Below, piece after piece: positions 44,982 through 55,426 of a DNA stretch of 60,778 nucleotides. The stretch lies in contig NZ_UFQQ01000028.1 in NCBI RefSeq assembly GCF_900218015.1, forward strand, positions 1-60,778, read 5' to 3'. The stretch is from Rhodopseudomonas pentothenatexigens. Lineage in GTDB: Bacteria > Pseudomonadota > Alphaproteobacteria > Rhizobiales > Xanthobacteraceae. Below the pieces are notes generated by a model, which saw only the letters and a list, made by a program, of their open reading frames with translations, had not been told where the DNA came from and searched no databases. Each line of letters opens with the position of its first letter. The first letter of the stretch is position 1. The position numbers and the translations under genes are program-made.

Positions 44982-46121
44982 TCAGGCCTTTTCTTTCCGC
45001 TCCTTCTTGTCCTTGTCTTTTTCCTTCTCCCGCTCCTTCTTCGCCTTGTCCTTGTCCTTGGACTTGCGGTTGGTGAAGCGGGCGTTGCCGAGGCCGGTGC
45101 CGATCGTCAGCACGCCCCAGCGCTCGAATTCCTGCATGAACGGCACTTCGCTGAGGCCCTGGGCCACACCGTCATTGTGCATCAGGATTGCGGTGTCGTG
45201 TCTGCCGATCGTCGGGATGCCTTCGAGCAGGCTGCGCGGCAGGTGGAATTTGCTGCTCTCCCAATTGCCGGGCAGGTTCTGGGCGCCCTTTTCGATGCTG
45301 CCGTCGGCGTTGATCACGCCCGGACAGGAAATGCCGATGAACGGCGCCAGCTTGAAGCCTTCGTCCTCGGCCTCCGAGATCAAATCCTTCAGCATCCGCG
45401 TCAGCCGCTTCACCGCGCCCTCGCGGGTCGGCTCGTCCTCGGCGTGTCGCCAAAGGTCGGACTTCCACACCGACGCCTTCGACAGGTCCGGCGCCTTCTT
45501 CCAGCAGGTCTCGACCACGCCGCAGCGGATGTTGGAGCCGCCGATGTCGACCGCCAGGATGCTGTCATGGGCCTCGAAGATCCACGACGGCGCCAGATGC
45601 AGGCAGCCGATCAGGCCGGCCTCGTCGGGATGGAACCGGATCGGCACCAGATCGACCTTATGTCCCTCTGATCGCAATAGAATTTCTGTTCGTGCGATGG
45701 CGATCTCGCCGAGCCGGCTCTGCCGGAAGCCGCCGCCGACGACGATGCATTCGGTGTCGGTCCAGGCCTTGGTCTTGAGGAATCGCTTGGTCACATAAGC
45801 GAGCTCCTGGGCGAAGTCCTCGATCGCGCCATGCACCAGCGCAGCCGCATTGGCGTCGTCGCCGGTCAGCACCGCGTCCAGCATGGACTTGGAGATGTCC
45901 TCCGTCGCGGTCTTGCCGAACGGGTCCTCGCCGTTCTTGCGCAGCGGCTTGCGCCAGGAGTCGAGGATGCGCTGGAACGCGCCCTTGCTGGCGCGGTCGC
46001 CCAGGAAGCCGTCCTCGTCCTTCAGCTCGATATTGTAGGTGTCGATGTCGACCGACGGCAGCCGCGCGGCGCCGTGGACCGCGATGCCCGCGGTCGTGGT
46101 GGTCAGCGTATCCTCAGCCAT
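44982..46121 (-). CDS. Circularly permuted ROK-family kinase-like protein with charged tail
   Basis: 379 residues. ROK sugar kinases start with the ATP-phosphate motif and end with a GGG and GLIGA region. Here the order is reversed. Residues 1-180 contain the C-lobe marks CIVVGGGF (125-132) and DEAGLIGCLHLA (166-177). Residues 187-350 contain the N-lobe marks LAVDIGGSNIRCGVV, ISCPGVINADGSIEKGAQNL, HNDG with the likely catalytic Asp317, and LTIGTGLGNARF. The ROK zinc motif CxCGxxGC is absent. Residues 351-379 are a tail of almost only Lys, Glu and Asp. GGGGGA precedes ATG 46121. Substrate unknown; glucose or an amino sugar is possible. Confidence 0.8.
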   Translation of the reverse strand: MAEDTLTTTTAGIAVHGAARLPSVDIDTYNIELKDEDGFLGDRASKGAFQRILDSWRKPLRKNGEDPFGKTATEDISKSMLDAVLTGDDANAAALVHGAIEDFAQELAYVTKRFLKTKAWTDTECIVVGGGFRQSRLGEIAIARTEILLRSEGHKVDLVPIRFHPDEAGLIGCLHLAPSWIFEAHDSILAVDIGGSNIRCGVVETCWKKAPDLSKASVWKSDLWRHAEDEPTREGAVKRLTRMLKDLISEAEDEGFKLAPFIGISCPGVINADGSIEKGAQNLPGNWESSKFHLPRSLLEGIPTIGRHDTAILMHNDGVAQGLSEVPFMQEFERWGVLTIGTGLGNARFTNRKSKDKDKAKKEREKEKDKDKKERKEKA

Positions 46122-46248
46122 GGCGCGTCCCCCGTGAAAACCGCATGACAACGGCCCGGGAACCGGTTGGTTGCATCCGCCGACCGGCCAAACAGCCCGT
46201 TTGGTCGCGGCCGGCGCCGCTCCCGCGGCGGATTTGGCCGCCTTTGCC

Positions 46249-46276
46249 TTGACTTGACTTCGCCGGGCAGTATAAG
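46249..46276 (+). promoter_or_regulatory. Sigma-70-type promoter of rplU-rpmA
   Basis: TTGACT (46249-46254) and TATAAG (46271-46276) are 16 bases apart, a near-consensus housekeeping promoter. A second TTGACT directly follows the first. Transcription would start near 46283, leaving a GC-rich leader of about 175 bases before rplU that could hold a ribosomal-protein leader structure; I could not identify a named one. Confidence 0.7.
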
Positions 46277-46460
46277 TCCGGCACCGGCGCGGGCAGGTCT
46301 CGCGCCGAATCCTTTTGTGCGGCCAGAGGCGGCTTCCGCCCGGCTCAAGTCCATCCGCACGGAATGCCCGCGGCGATCCCGCCGCAAGTCCTTAACCGAC
46401 TGACCAAAAAGCCGGCCCGGGTCACCCGAGGCCGGGATCGAACACGAAGGAAGAAAAACG

Positions 46461-46847
46461 ATGTTCGCAGTCATCAAAACCGGCGGCCGGCAGTACCGCG
46501 TCGTTCCGGAAGATGTGCTCGAAGTAGGCAAGCTCGACGGCGACGTCGGCAGCATCATCCAGCTCGGCGAAGTGCTGGTGCTGGGCGGCGACACCCCGAC
46601 GCTGGGCGCGCCCACCGTGGCCGGCGCCACCGTCGCCGCCGAGGTGCTGGACCACAAGCGCGGTCCGAAGGTGATCGCGTTCAAGAAGCGCCGCCGCAAG
46701 CACTCCAAGCGCAAGCGCGGCTATCGCGACGAAATCACCGTGCTGCGGATCACCGAGATCCTCGCCGACGGCAAGCAGCCCTCGGTCGGCCCGCGCCCCA
46801 AGCGCGTCAAGGCCGAAGCGACTCCGGCGGCGGACGCTGCCGAGTAA
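46461..46847 (+). CDS. rplU: 50S ribosomal protein L21
   Basis: 128 residues. The start MFAVIKTGGRQYRV and the basic stretch KVIAFKKRRRKHSKRKRGYRD are diagnostic for L21. The C-terminal 25 residues are a Lys/Ala-rich extension often seen in alphaproteobacteria. AAGGAAG lies upstream. The L21-L27-(GNAT)-Obg order is a standard bacterial arrangement. Confidence 0.98.
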   Translation: MFAVIKTGGRQYRVVPEDVLEVGKLDGDVGSIIQLGEVLVLGGDTPTLGAPTVAGATVAAEVLDHKRGPKVIAFKKRRRKHSKRKRGYRDEITVLRITEILADGKQPSVGPRPKRVKAEATPAADAAE

Positions 46848-46933
46848 GCCGGCGCGCAGCAGGCGTGACAAAAAAGCGGGATGATTCCGTAACGGGATTC
46901 ATCTAAAAGGTATTCGGATTTTGGAGACGGGCT

Positions 46934-47206
46934 ATGGCTCATAAAAAGGCGGGCGGTTCTTCGCGCAACGGACGTGATTCCGCGGGCAAGCGCCTCGGCA
47001 TCAAGGCTTACGGCGGCGAACACGTGATTCCCGGCAACATCATTGCGCGTCAGCGCGGCACTCAGTGGCATCCCGGCGTCAACGTCGGCATGGGCACTGA
47101 TCACACCCTGTTCGCCAAGGTGGAAGGCCGCGTCGAATTCCGCGCCAAAGCCAACGGCCGCACCTACGTATCGGTCCTTCCGATTGCGATGCAGGCGGCC
47201 GAATAG
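46934..47206 (+). CDS. rpmA: 50S ribosomal protein L27
   Basis: 90 residues starting [20 protein letters not shown], the classic L27 start, with [17 protein letters not shown] after it. L27 reaches the peptidyl-transferase centre. No cleavable Firmicutes-type N-terminal extension is present. A rho-independent terminator follows. Confidence 0.98.
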   Translation: MAHKKAGGSSRNGRDSAGKRLGIKAYGGEHVIPGNIIARQRGTQWHPGVNVGMGTDHTLFAKVEGRVEFRAKANGRTYVSVLPIAMQAAE

Positions 47207-47268
47207 ACGGTGGAACGAATATGTGTCCGCCGGGTCCTGTCAAACCGGCGGAGCACACAAGGGCTCCA

Positions 47269-47299
47269 GGGGAGGCGGGATAACCGGCCTCCCCTTTTT
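47269..47299 (+). terminator. Rho-independent terminator after rpmA
   Basis: GGGGAGGC (47269-47276) pairs with GCCTCCCC (47287-47294) around a 10-base loop and is followed by TTTTT, then CTTT. This ends the rplU-rpmA transcript before the acetyltransferase gene. Confidence 0.9.
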
Positions 47300-47337
47300 C
47301 TTTGCGTAGTTCTACGGCGCATCTTCAGGAGCCCGCC

Positions 47338-47937
47338 ATGTTGCAGGAGATCCCGACCACCACGCCCTCGTTGCGCGAAGCGAGACCGTGCGTCCTCGAG
47401 ACCGAGCGGCTGACGCTGCGTAAACCGGTGCTCGCGGACGTACAGGCCATCGCTTCGCTCGCCAACGATCGCCGCGTCGTCGAGATGACCCGGCGGATGC
47501 CGTTCCCATACAGCCGCGACGACGCCGCGCGCTTCGTCACCGCGCTGGGCCAGGGCCACGACAGCGTCTTCCTGATCGAGGCCGAAGACCTGGAGCCGAT
47601 CGGACTGGTCGGCGTCGACTGGAGCGACCGCGATGCGCCGGAGCTCGGCTATTGGCTCGGCGTGCAGCATTGGGGCAACGGCTACGCCACCGAAGCCGCG
47701 CGGGCGGTGATCGACTTCACCTTCGAGGTGCACGGCGCCCGGCAGATGATCTCCGGCGCCCGCGTGATCAATCCGGCGTCGCGCAACGTGCTGGAGAAGT
47801 GCGGCTTCCAGTGGACCGGCGTCGAGCTGCACCGTTTCGAATCGATCGGCTCGTCGACTCCGGTCGACTGCTTCCGTCTGACCCGCGGGGTGTGGTCGTC
47901 GCTGAAGAAGTGGGGCACCACCAGGCGGCGCTGCTGA
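47338..47937 (+). CDS. GNAT-family N-acetyltransferase (RimJ-like)
   Basis: 199 residues. It opens with LETERLTLRKPVLADV, typical of RimJ/RimL-type GNAT proteins, and has the acetyl-CoA loop GYWLGVQHWGNGYATEAARA. It ends with NPASRNVLEKCGF. These enzymes acetylate protein N-termini or small amines. A GNAT gene between rpmA and obgE is frequent in Rhizobiales. AGGAG precedes ATG 47338. Confidence 0.9.
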   Translation: MLQEIPTTTPSLREARPCVLETERLTLRKPVLADVQAIASLANDRRVVEMTRRMPFPYSRDDAARFVTALGQGHDSVFLIEAEDLEPIGLVGVDWSDRDAPELGYWLGVQHWGNGYATEAARAVIDFTFEVHGARQMISGARVINPASRNVLEKCGFQWTGVELHRFESIGSSTPVDCFRLTRGVWSSLKKWGTTRRRC

Positions 47938-48148
47938 CCCGCGCGGTCGCGCGTCGTCAATGAAGTGAACCGATCCGCCGGGCCGCGACCCGGCCGATGT
48001 TGTTTCGGGACAGTCGTATCGAGCCGCGGCCTCGCCGTTACCGGCCGCTTAACCACGGCGGGACGACGAACCGTCAGCCTCGGTCGGAACCGAGTTCAGC
48101 GAAGCGCGCAGGCTGCGTAGGACGGACTTCCACACAGGGAGTTCCGAA

Positions 48149-48340
48149 ATGTCCGCTCATCGCTACATCCAAGCCGTCCTCGCCCGCGACCTCGCCGAAG
48201 ACATCCAGCCGCTCGCGCCCGCGACGATCGATCAGCTCGAACGCGCCGCCGACCGCGCCGTGGAGGCCGATCAGCACCGCGAGCGGGCCGAACAGCTCAG
48301 CTTCCGCTTCGTCGATCTCGACCGCCGTTTCGGCATCTGA
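48149..48340 (+). CDS. Small helical hypothetical protein A
   Basis: 63 residues, charged and helical, with no TM. GGGAG precedes the ATG. Its end (RERAEQLSFRFVDLDRRFG) resembles the end of the small protein encoded at 48472, suggesting an old duplication. A CGCTTAACCA element lies 103 bases upstream of the ATG, at the same distance as in the sister gene. Function unknown. Confidence 0.6.
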   Translation: MSAHRYIQAVLARDLAEDIQPLAPATIDQLERAADRAVEADQHRERAEQLSFRFVDLDRRFGI

Positions 48341-48471
48341 TCACGACGCATCGCGGCGCGTTCAATCGGCGCTTAACCATCGCCGGGCGCACGTGCCGCT
48401 TCCGTCCCCGCGACTACGCGATTTTCATCAATGCCGTGTAGTCAGGTGTCAGTTCGACCAGGGAGGTCCCA

Positions 48472-48645
48472 ATGTCCGATTCGCCAGACCACAGCGTCAC
48501 CGCGCGCGACGTGCGCAACGAGTTCCGTGCCGACCTCGACGCGTTCGAGGCGACCGAACGCAAGCTGCTGATCGAAGAGCGCCGCGAACGCGCGCGCCTG
48601 CTCAGCGAACGATTCAGCGGGCTGGCGCTCCGGGTGGGCGAGTAG
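48472..48645 (+). CDS. Small helical hypothetical protein B
   Basis: 57 residues starting MSDSPDHSVTARDVRNEF and ending in RERARLLSERFSGLALRVGE, similar to the end of protein A. CAGGGAGGTC precedes the ATG, much like the sister gene, and CGCTTAACCA lies 102 bases upstream. Its stop codon abuts the end of the convergent EamA gene. Function unknown. Confidence 0.6.
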   Translation: MSDSPDHSVTARDVRNEFRADLDAFEATERKLLIEERRERARLLSERFSGLALRVGE

Positions 48646-49551
48646 TCAACCGCCCTCGGACGGCCGCGGTGCGCTGCGTTCGCGCCAGCCGAGATACAGC
48701 CCGGCCGCGATGATGATCGCGACCCCGGCCACGGTTGCGTGCGACGGCACGTCGCCGAACAGCAACCAGCCGAACGCGGCGGCGAAGATGATCATCGTGT
48801 ACTGATACGGCACCACGACGCTCGCCGGCGCCAGCCGCAGTGAGCGATTGACGCACAGCAGACCGACCGCCGACACCGCCCCCGAGATCGCGAACCACAC
48901 CAAATCGGTCGCGGACGGCGTGATCCAGCCGGACGGCGCCAGAACCGATCCCAGCACCAGCGTGCCGGCGAACTGCTGCGAGGCCAGCACCATGTCGGGA
49001 GTCCGGCGCAGAAACCGGGTCAGCAGCAGCAGCCCGGCGAACAGTACGCTGGCCAGGATCGCGATCAGCGCCGGCCAGCTGACCGTCTGGGCCGACGGCT
49101 GCAGCGCGATCAGCACACCGACGAAGCCGACGCCGATCGCGATCCCCCGCGGCCGGTCGATGGTCTCGCCGAGAAACACCGCTGCACCGACGGAGACGAA
49201 CAGCGACGAGGCCAGATAGAAGGTGATGACGTCGGCGAGCGGCAGATAGACGGTGGCCAGATAGAACACCGCGACTTCGCAGGTCGCGATCAGCGTCCGC
49301 GCCAGTTGCAGACCCGGCCGCTCCAGCCGCAGGAACGCGCGGCGCTGGCGCCAGATCAGCGGCGACAGCACGAGCAAACCGCCCAACGCGCGCAGCAGCA
49401 ACAGCTGCCCGACCGAATAGACCGCCACCACCGTCTTACCCGCCGCGTCGGCGAACGAGAACGCCAGCATCGCCAGCAGCATCAGCAGGATGCCGGTGAT
49501 CCGCGCAGTGCGCGGATCGGATGCGGTGGTGATTTTGGCGAACAGCCCCAT
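48646..49551 (-). CDS. EamA/DMT-family transporter
   Basis: About 301 residues with ten membrane helices in two EamA repeats (about 20-150 and 160-290). The second repeat ends in PYQYTMIIFAAAFGWLLFGD, typical for drug/metabolite exporters of the RhaT/YdcZ-like group. ATG 49551 is chosen; a TTG at 49569 is in frame. Substrate unknown. Confidence 0.9.
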   Translation of the reverse strand: MGLFAKITTASDPRTARITGILLMLLAMLAFSFADAAGKTVVAVYSVGQLLLLRALGGLLVLSPLIWRQRRAFLRLERPGLQLARTLIATCEVAVFYLATVYLPLADVITFYLASSLFVSVGAAVFLGETIDRPRGIAIGVGFVGVLIALQPSAQTVSWPALIAILASVLFAGLLLLTRFLRRTPDMVLASQQFAGTLVLGSVLAPSGWITPSATDLVWFAISGAVSAVGLLCVNRSLRLAPASVVVPYQYTMIIFAAAFGWLLFGDVPSHATVAGVAIIIAAGLYLGWRERSAPRPSEGG

Positions 49552-49699
49552 ATCTGCCCTGTCGGTCAAGACCGGCGCTTATCGCGCCGCTGCGCGAACC
49601 GACGCAAGGCGTCGCAGCGTCGCTTCGACTTTCAGACCGCCCTGGCTGCAGACGGTGATCGAAGTGTTGCCGCGCCCCCCGACCTTACGATACGGATGA

Positions 49700-50764
<1,065 letters not shown>

Positions 50765-50899
50765 GCGGCGCAGCAGCGGAGATCGACAGATCTGCCGGTC
50801 CGTTTGCACGGCTTGCGCGGGCCGGCGCCGTGCTGCAAAACGAGCCACTTCCCGCCAGTCGCCGCGCTCTGCGCCGCGACGCTGTGATCGATACCTCCG

Positions 50900-52030
50900 A
50901 TGGCCAGTCCCAAGCTTCACGATTTCCGCCGCATCGTCGTCAAGGTCGGCTCGTCGCTGCTGATCGACTCCGCCGCCGGCGAGGTGCGGGCCGGATGGCT
51001 GACGGCGCTCGCCGCCGACATCGCCGAGCTGCATCGCGGCGGCCGCGACGTGATGGTGGTGTCGTCCGGCTCGATCGCGCTGGGGCGCAGCCGACTGAAG
51101 CTGCCGCGCGGTCCGCTGAAGCTCGAGGAAAGTCAGGCCGCGGCCGCAGTCGGCCAGATCGAGCTGGCGCGGACCTGGTCCGAAGTGCTCGGCGCTCACG
51201 GCATCGGCGCCGGCCAGATCCTGGTGACGTTCCAGGACACCGAGGAACGCCGACGCTATCTCAACGCCCGCTCGACCATCGGCAAGCTGCTGGAATGGCG
51301 GGCTGTCCCGGTGATCAACGAGAACGACACCGTCGCCACCACCGAAATCCGCTACGGCGACAACGACCGTCTCGCGGCGCGGGTCGCCACGATGGCGAGC
51401 GCCGATCTGCTGATCCTGCTGTCCGACATCGACGGGCTTTACACCGCTCCGCCCGGCAGCAATCCCGACGCCACGCTGATCTCGGTGGTCGAATCGATCA
51501 CCGCCGAGATCGAGGGTATGGCCGGGGCCGCCGGTTCGGAACTATCCCGCGGCGGCATGCGTACCAAGATCGAGGCGGCCAAGATCGCGACGTCGGCCGG
51601 AACGCATATGCTGATCGCCTCCGGCAAGATCGATCACCCGCTCAAGGCGATCGCCGAGGGCGGCAAGTGCACCTGGTTCCTGACCCCCGCCAATCCGGTC
51701 ACGGCGCGCAAGCGCTGGATCGCAGGCTCGCTGGAGCCGAAGGGAACGCTGACGATCGACGCCGGCGCGGTCAGCGCGCTACGCGCCGGCAAGAGCCTGC
51801 TGCCGGCCGGCGTGATCCGGGTCGACGGCCAGTTCTCCCGCGGCGATGCGGTGATCGTGCGCGGGCCGGATACTCACGAGATCGGCCGCGGCCTGGTCGC
51901 GTACGACGCCGAGGACGCCGAGAAGATCAAAGGCCGGTCGTCCCCCGACGTGATGATGATTCTCGGAATCACCGGCCGCGCCGAGATGATCCATCGCGAC
52001 GACCTGGTGGTCGGAACGGCACCAGCGTGA
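50900..52030 (+). CDS. proB: Glutamate 5-kinase
   Basis: 376 residues. An amino acid kinase domain ([41 protein letters not shown]) is followed by a C-terminal PUA domain (about 275-370). It phosphorylates glutamate in the first step of proline synthesis. Its partner proA lies 700 bases downstream, with a toxin-antitoxin pair between them. Confidence 0.97.
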   Translation: MASPKLHDFRRIVVKVGSSLLIDSAAGEVRAGWLTALAADIAELHRGGRDVMVVSSGSIALGRSRLKLPRGPLKLEESQAAAAVGQIELARTWSEVLGAHGIGAGQILVTFQDTEERRRYLNARSTIGKLLEWRAVPVINENDTVATTEIRYGDNDRLAARVATMASADLLILLSDIDGLYTAPPGSNPDATLISVVESITAEIEGMAGAAGSELSRGGMRTKIEAAKIATSAGTHMLIASGKIDHPLKAIAEGGKCTWFLTPANPVTARKRWIAGSLEPKGTLTIDAGAVSALRAGKSLLPAGVIRVDGQFSRGDAVIVRGPDTHEIGRGLVAYDAEDAEKIKGRSSPDVMMILGITGRAEMIHRDDLVVGTAPA

Positions 52031-52330
52031 TCAGGGCGCGATATCCTTGGGCGTAATGTCCTGGCGCCCGTGCAGCACACGCGCAATCCGAATGGCTCCC
52101 GCCTCGGCCGTGTAGAAGACCAGGTAACTACCGACAGGAAAACTCCGGACCGTTGGTGACAGTTCGGGGCGCCGCCGCCCTGCACCAGGATTCTGCGTGA
52201 GGAGGTCGAACGTTTGGGTGATCAATTCGATCACCGCATCAGCAGCGTGTTCGTTATCAGTTGCAATAAATGACCAGATCTGATCGAGGTCGGTGCGCGC
52301 GCGTGGACTGAGGCGACGATTAAGAAACAC
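52031..52330 (-). CDS. parE: ParE/RelE-superfamily toxin
   Basis: About 99 residues. LSPRARTDLDQIWSFIA at the start and VGSYLVFYTAEAGAIRIARVLHGRQDI at the end are the usual ParE signatures. ParE toxins poison DNA gyrase. A GTG at 52330 gives the family-like start and an 11-base overlap with the antitoxin gene. Its stop codon directly abuts the proB stop from the other strand. Confidence 0.9.
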   Translation of the reverse strand: MFLNRRLSPRARTDLDQIWSFIATDNEHAADAVIELITQTFDLLTQNPGAGRRRPELSPTVRSFPVGSYLVFYTAEAGAIRIARVLHGRQDITPKDIAP

Positions 52331-52601
52331 TTTTGGAGGCTGCTGCGCGCGCAGCGGCGAGCCTCTCCCGTCCACGTCGCTTCACATCCTCAGCCAAGGT
52401 CTTGGCGTCGAACTCCTCGCCCGGCCCGCTGTCCAGCCCCTTCTGAATCTCGGCGCGCAGTGCTTCGAGCTTGGCCTCGCGCGCCTGCATCTGGCGCAGG
52501 CTTTCCCGCACGACGTCGCCGGCGGTTTCGTAGCGACCGCTTTCGACCAAGCTGTCGACGAACGCCGCGGAGTGCTCGTCGAGGGTGTAGCTGCCGGCCA
52601 T
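52320..52601 (-). CDS. parD: ParD-type antitoxin
   Basis: 93 residues. The ribbon-helix-helix start is YTLDEHSAAFVDSLVESGRY, followed by VRESLRQMQAREAKLEALR, typical of CopG/ParD antitoxins. The C-terminal half should wrap the toxin. Antitoxin first with a short overlap into the toxin is the standard order. GGAGGCTCC precedes the ATG. Confidence 0.9.
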   Translation of the reverse strand: MAGSYTLDEHSAAFVDSLVESGRYETAGDVVRESLRQMQAREAKLEALRAEIQKGLDSGPGEEFDAKTLAEDVKRRGRERLAAARAAASKSVS

Positions 52602-52724
52602 GGGAGCCTCCTTGAGCAGATTTCAGAAGGATAGGGATCACCCGGTTTCCCTGCAACCGGCTTGGCGTACCGGCATTTTCCTCCTATTTACATGACGCAA
52701 CTCGGATTTTTCAGGCTCCAGCCC

Positions 52725-54017
52725 ATGACCGCCCCGCTCAAAGCCATCGACGGCAGCGCCGAACTGACGACGCTGACGACCGACCTGGGCCGCCAGGCCC
52801 GCGCCGCCGCCCGGATCCTGGCGCTGGCGCCGCCGGAGCAGAAGAACCGCGCGCTGGAGGCGATGGAGCGGGCGATCCGCGCCCATGCCGACAAGATCCT
52901 GGCGGCGAATGCCGAGGATGTCGCCGATGCCAAGGCGGCTGGCACGACGTCGGCGTTTCTGGACCGGCTGACGCTGACGCCGGCGCGGGTCGAGGCGATG
53001 GCCGAAAGCATCACGGTGGTGCGTGGCATCGCCGATCCGGTCGGTACCGTCACCGAGAGCTGGCAACGGCCGAACGGCATGACGATCGAGCGCGTCCGCG
53101 TGCCGCTCGGCGTCGTCGCGGTGATCTTCGAAAGCCGGCCCAACGTCGCCGCCGACGCCGGCGTGCTGTGCCTGAAGTCCGGCAATGCCGTGATCCTGCG
53201 CGGCGGCTCCGAGAGCTTCCGCTCCTGCCGTGCGATTCACGACTGCCTGGTGCAGGGGCTGCGCGAGGCGGGGCTGCCGGACGCGGCGATTAGCTTGGTG
53301 CCGACCCGCGACCGTGCCGCGGTGGGCCTGCTCCTCGCGGGCCTCGATGGTGCAGTCGACGTCATCGTGCCGCGCGGCGGCAAGAGCCTGGTGGCGCGTG
53401 TCGAAAGCGAGGCGCGGGTGCCGGTGTTCGCGCATCTCGAAGGCGTCAATCACGTCTATGTCGATCGCAGCGCCGATCCGGCGATGGCCAAGTCGATCGT
53501 GCTCAACGCCAAGATGCGCCGCACCGGCGTCTGCGGCGCGGCCGAAACGCTGCTGATCGATCGCGCGGGCGCTGCGACGCATCTGGCGCCGCTGGTGACG
53601 ATGCTGATCGACTCGGGGTGCGAAGTCCGCGGCGATCAGGCCGTGCAACAGGTCGATCCCCGGGTGAAGCCGGCGAGCGACGAGGATTGGGACACCGAGT
53701 ATCTCGATGCGGTGATCGCCGCCAAGCTGGTCGACGGCGTCGACGCGGCGATCGCCCATATCCACGATCACGGATCGCACCACACCGACGCGATCGTCGC
53801 CGAGGATGCTCAGGCCGCCGCGAAGTTTCTCGGCGAAGTCGATTCCGCGATCGTGCTGCACAACGCCTCGACGCAGTTCGCCGACGGCGGCGAATTCGGT
53901 TTCGGCGCCGAGATCGGAATCGCCACCGGCAAATTTCACGCCCGCGGGCCGGTCGGCGCCGAGCAGCTCACGACCTTCAAGTATCGCATCCATGGCAGCG
54001 GGCAGACCCGGCCGTGA
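52725..54017 (+). CDS. proA: Gamma-glutamyl phosphate reductase
   Basis: About 430 residues. It reduces gamma-glutamyl phosphate to glutamate semialdehyde with NADPH. The blocks [32 protein letters not shown] and the catalytic Cys in [13 protein letters not shown] are present. ATG 52725 ([10 protein letters not shown]) best matches the family. The frame extends to ATG 52692, with no better ribosome site. Confidence 0.95.
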   Translation: MTAPLKAIDGSAELTTLTTDLGRQARAAARILALAPPEQKNRALEAMERAIRAHADKILAANAEDVADAKAAGTTSAFLDRLTLTPARVEAMAESITVVRGIADPVGTVTESWQRPNGMTIERVRVPLGVVAVIFESRPNVAADAGVLCLKSGNAVILRGGSESFRSCRAIHDCLVQGLREAGLPDAAISLVPTRDRAAVGLLLAGLDGAVDVIVPRGGKSLVARVESEARVPVFAHLEGVNHVYVDRSADPAMAKSIVLNAKMRRTGVCGAAETLLIDRAGAATHLAPLVTMLIDSGCEVRGDQAVQQVDPRVKPASDEDWDTEYLDAVIAAKLVDGVDAAIAHIHDHGSHHTDAIVAEDAQAAAKFLGEVDSAIVLHNASTQFADGGEFGFGAEIGIATGKFHARGPVGAEQLTTFKYRIHGSGQTRP

Positions 54018-54041
54018 TGCCGCCGCGCCGCCGAGGCTGAG

Positions 54042-54671
54042 GTGACGCCGGATCTCGCCGCGGCGCGCCGCGCGATTCCGCCGTTCACGCCCGGGATGCG
54101 GATCGGGCTGCTCGGCGGCTCGTTCAACCCGCCGCATCTGGCGCATCGTGCGATCAGTCAGTTCGCCATCAAGCGGCTGAAGCTCGACCGGCTGTGGTGG
54201 CTGGTATCGCCTGGCAATCCGCTGAAGGATATCTCCAGCCTGCGCGAGATCGACGCCCGGGTCGCCGCAGCACAGAGCGTCGCGGACGATCCGCGCATCC
54301 GGGTCAGCCGTCTCGAAGCCGTCATCGGCACCCGCTACACTGCTGATACTCTTCGTTATCTGCGCCGGCATTGTCCCGGCGCTCGCTTCGTCTGGATCAT
54401 GGGCGCCGACAATCTGGCTCAGTTCCATCGCTGGCAGCAGTGGCAGCAGATCGCGGCCGAGGTCCCGATTGCGGTGATCGACCGTCCGCCGACCAGCTTG
54501 CGCGCATTGGCGGCTCCCGCCGCGCAGCGCCTGATGCGAATGCGAATTCCTACCGACAAGGCGGCGACGCTGGCGGATCGCGCCGCGCCTGCCTGGGTGT
54601 TTCTAACCGGACTGAAATCGCCGGTGTCCTCGACCGCGTTGCGGAACCCCGATGGAAGCTGGAAGACATGA
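54042..54671 (+). CDS. nadD: Nicotinate-nucleotide adenylyltransferase
   Basis: 209 residues. [14 protein letters not shown] is the nucleotidyltransferase start with the catalytic HxxH-like motif, and the late SPVSSTALR is the ISSTxIR-equivalent. It makes deamido-NAD from nicotinate mononucleotide. GTG 54042 is taken as start; ATG 54096 would give a shorter family-like protein. Confidence 0.93.
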   Translation: MTPDLAAARRAIPPFTPGMRIGLLGGSFNPPHLAHRAISQFAIKRLKLDRLWWLVSPGNPLKDISSLREIDARVAAAQSVADDPRIRVSRLEAVIGTRYTADTLRYLRRHCPGARFVWIMGADNLAQFHRWQQWQQIAAEVPIAVIDRPPTSLRALAAPAAQRLMRMRIPTDKAATLADRAAPAWVFLTGLKSPVSSTALRNPDGSWKT

Positions 54672-54870
54672 TGGTCGCGTCTGCTGGACTCTCGGCGCGG
54701 CGCTCCCCACATCGGACGTGTGACTTTTGCGAGACGGCGCGGCGGCTTCTACGGCGCACTCGAGGCGCCCTGGATTCCACTTTGCTGGAAATTGCTTTAG
54801 AATGGCCTGTGGGCGCCGGGAGTCGGCACCCGCGATACAGTGAAAGGAAAGGTCCCTGACCACTTCTGTA

Positions 54871-55338
54871 TTGTCCACGTCGGCTTTGCCGAAATCGGTC
54901 GCGGCAGAGGCTTCGCGGTCCGCGTCAACCAGGACTGCGCCAGTACCGACCCCTGAGGCGATCACTCCGAATGCATCGCAGTTCAAAGCTGCGCCCGATG
55001 CGGAGGCAACGCTGAAACTGATCCTCTCCCGCCTCGACGACATGAAGGCGGAAGAGACGGCGACCATCGACCTCCGCGGCAAATCAGCGATGTTCGACTA
55101 CGTGGTCGTCACCAGCGGACGGGCCAACCGTCACGTCGGCGCGATCGCCGAGAACGTCGTCAAGGCGCTGAAGCAGGCCGGCATCGCCGCGCCGCACGTC
55201 GAAGGCTTGCCGAATTGCGATTGGGTGCTGATCGACAGCGGTGACGTGGTGCTGCACGTCTTCCGTCCCGAGGTCCGCGAATTCTACAACCTCGAGCGGT
55301 TGTGGACCCAGGGACCGTCGCCGGCGAAGACGCTGTAG
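54871..55338 (+). CDS. rsfS: Ribosomal silencing factor RsfS
   Basis: About 155 residues. The core from residue 45 (LKLILSRLDDMKAEETATID, DYVVVTSGRANRHVGAIAE, VLIDSGDVVLHVF, FYNLERLW) is the RsfS/YbeB fold that binds L14 and blocks subunit joining. The first 40 residues are Ala/Pro/Thr-rich and of low complexity. The start is unsettled: TTG 54871 is used; other weak codons are in frame upstream. Confidence 0.93.
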   Translation: MSTSALPKSVAAEASRSASTRTAPVPTPEAITPNASQFKAAPDAEATLKLILSRLDDMKAEETATIDLRGKSAMFDYVVVTSGRANRHVGAIAENVVKALKQAGIAAPHVEGLPNCDWVLIDSGDVVLHVFRPEVREFYNLERLWTQGPSPAKTL

Positions 55339-55426
55339 TTATCGGACCCGGTTGGTGTCGGCGCGACTGGCGGCGCCTGTCTGATGGATGAGTAGCGCGG
55401 CTCTCGCGCAAGAGGCGCGTGAGCCG

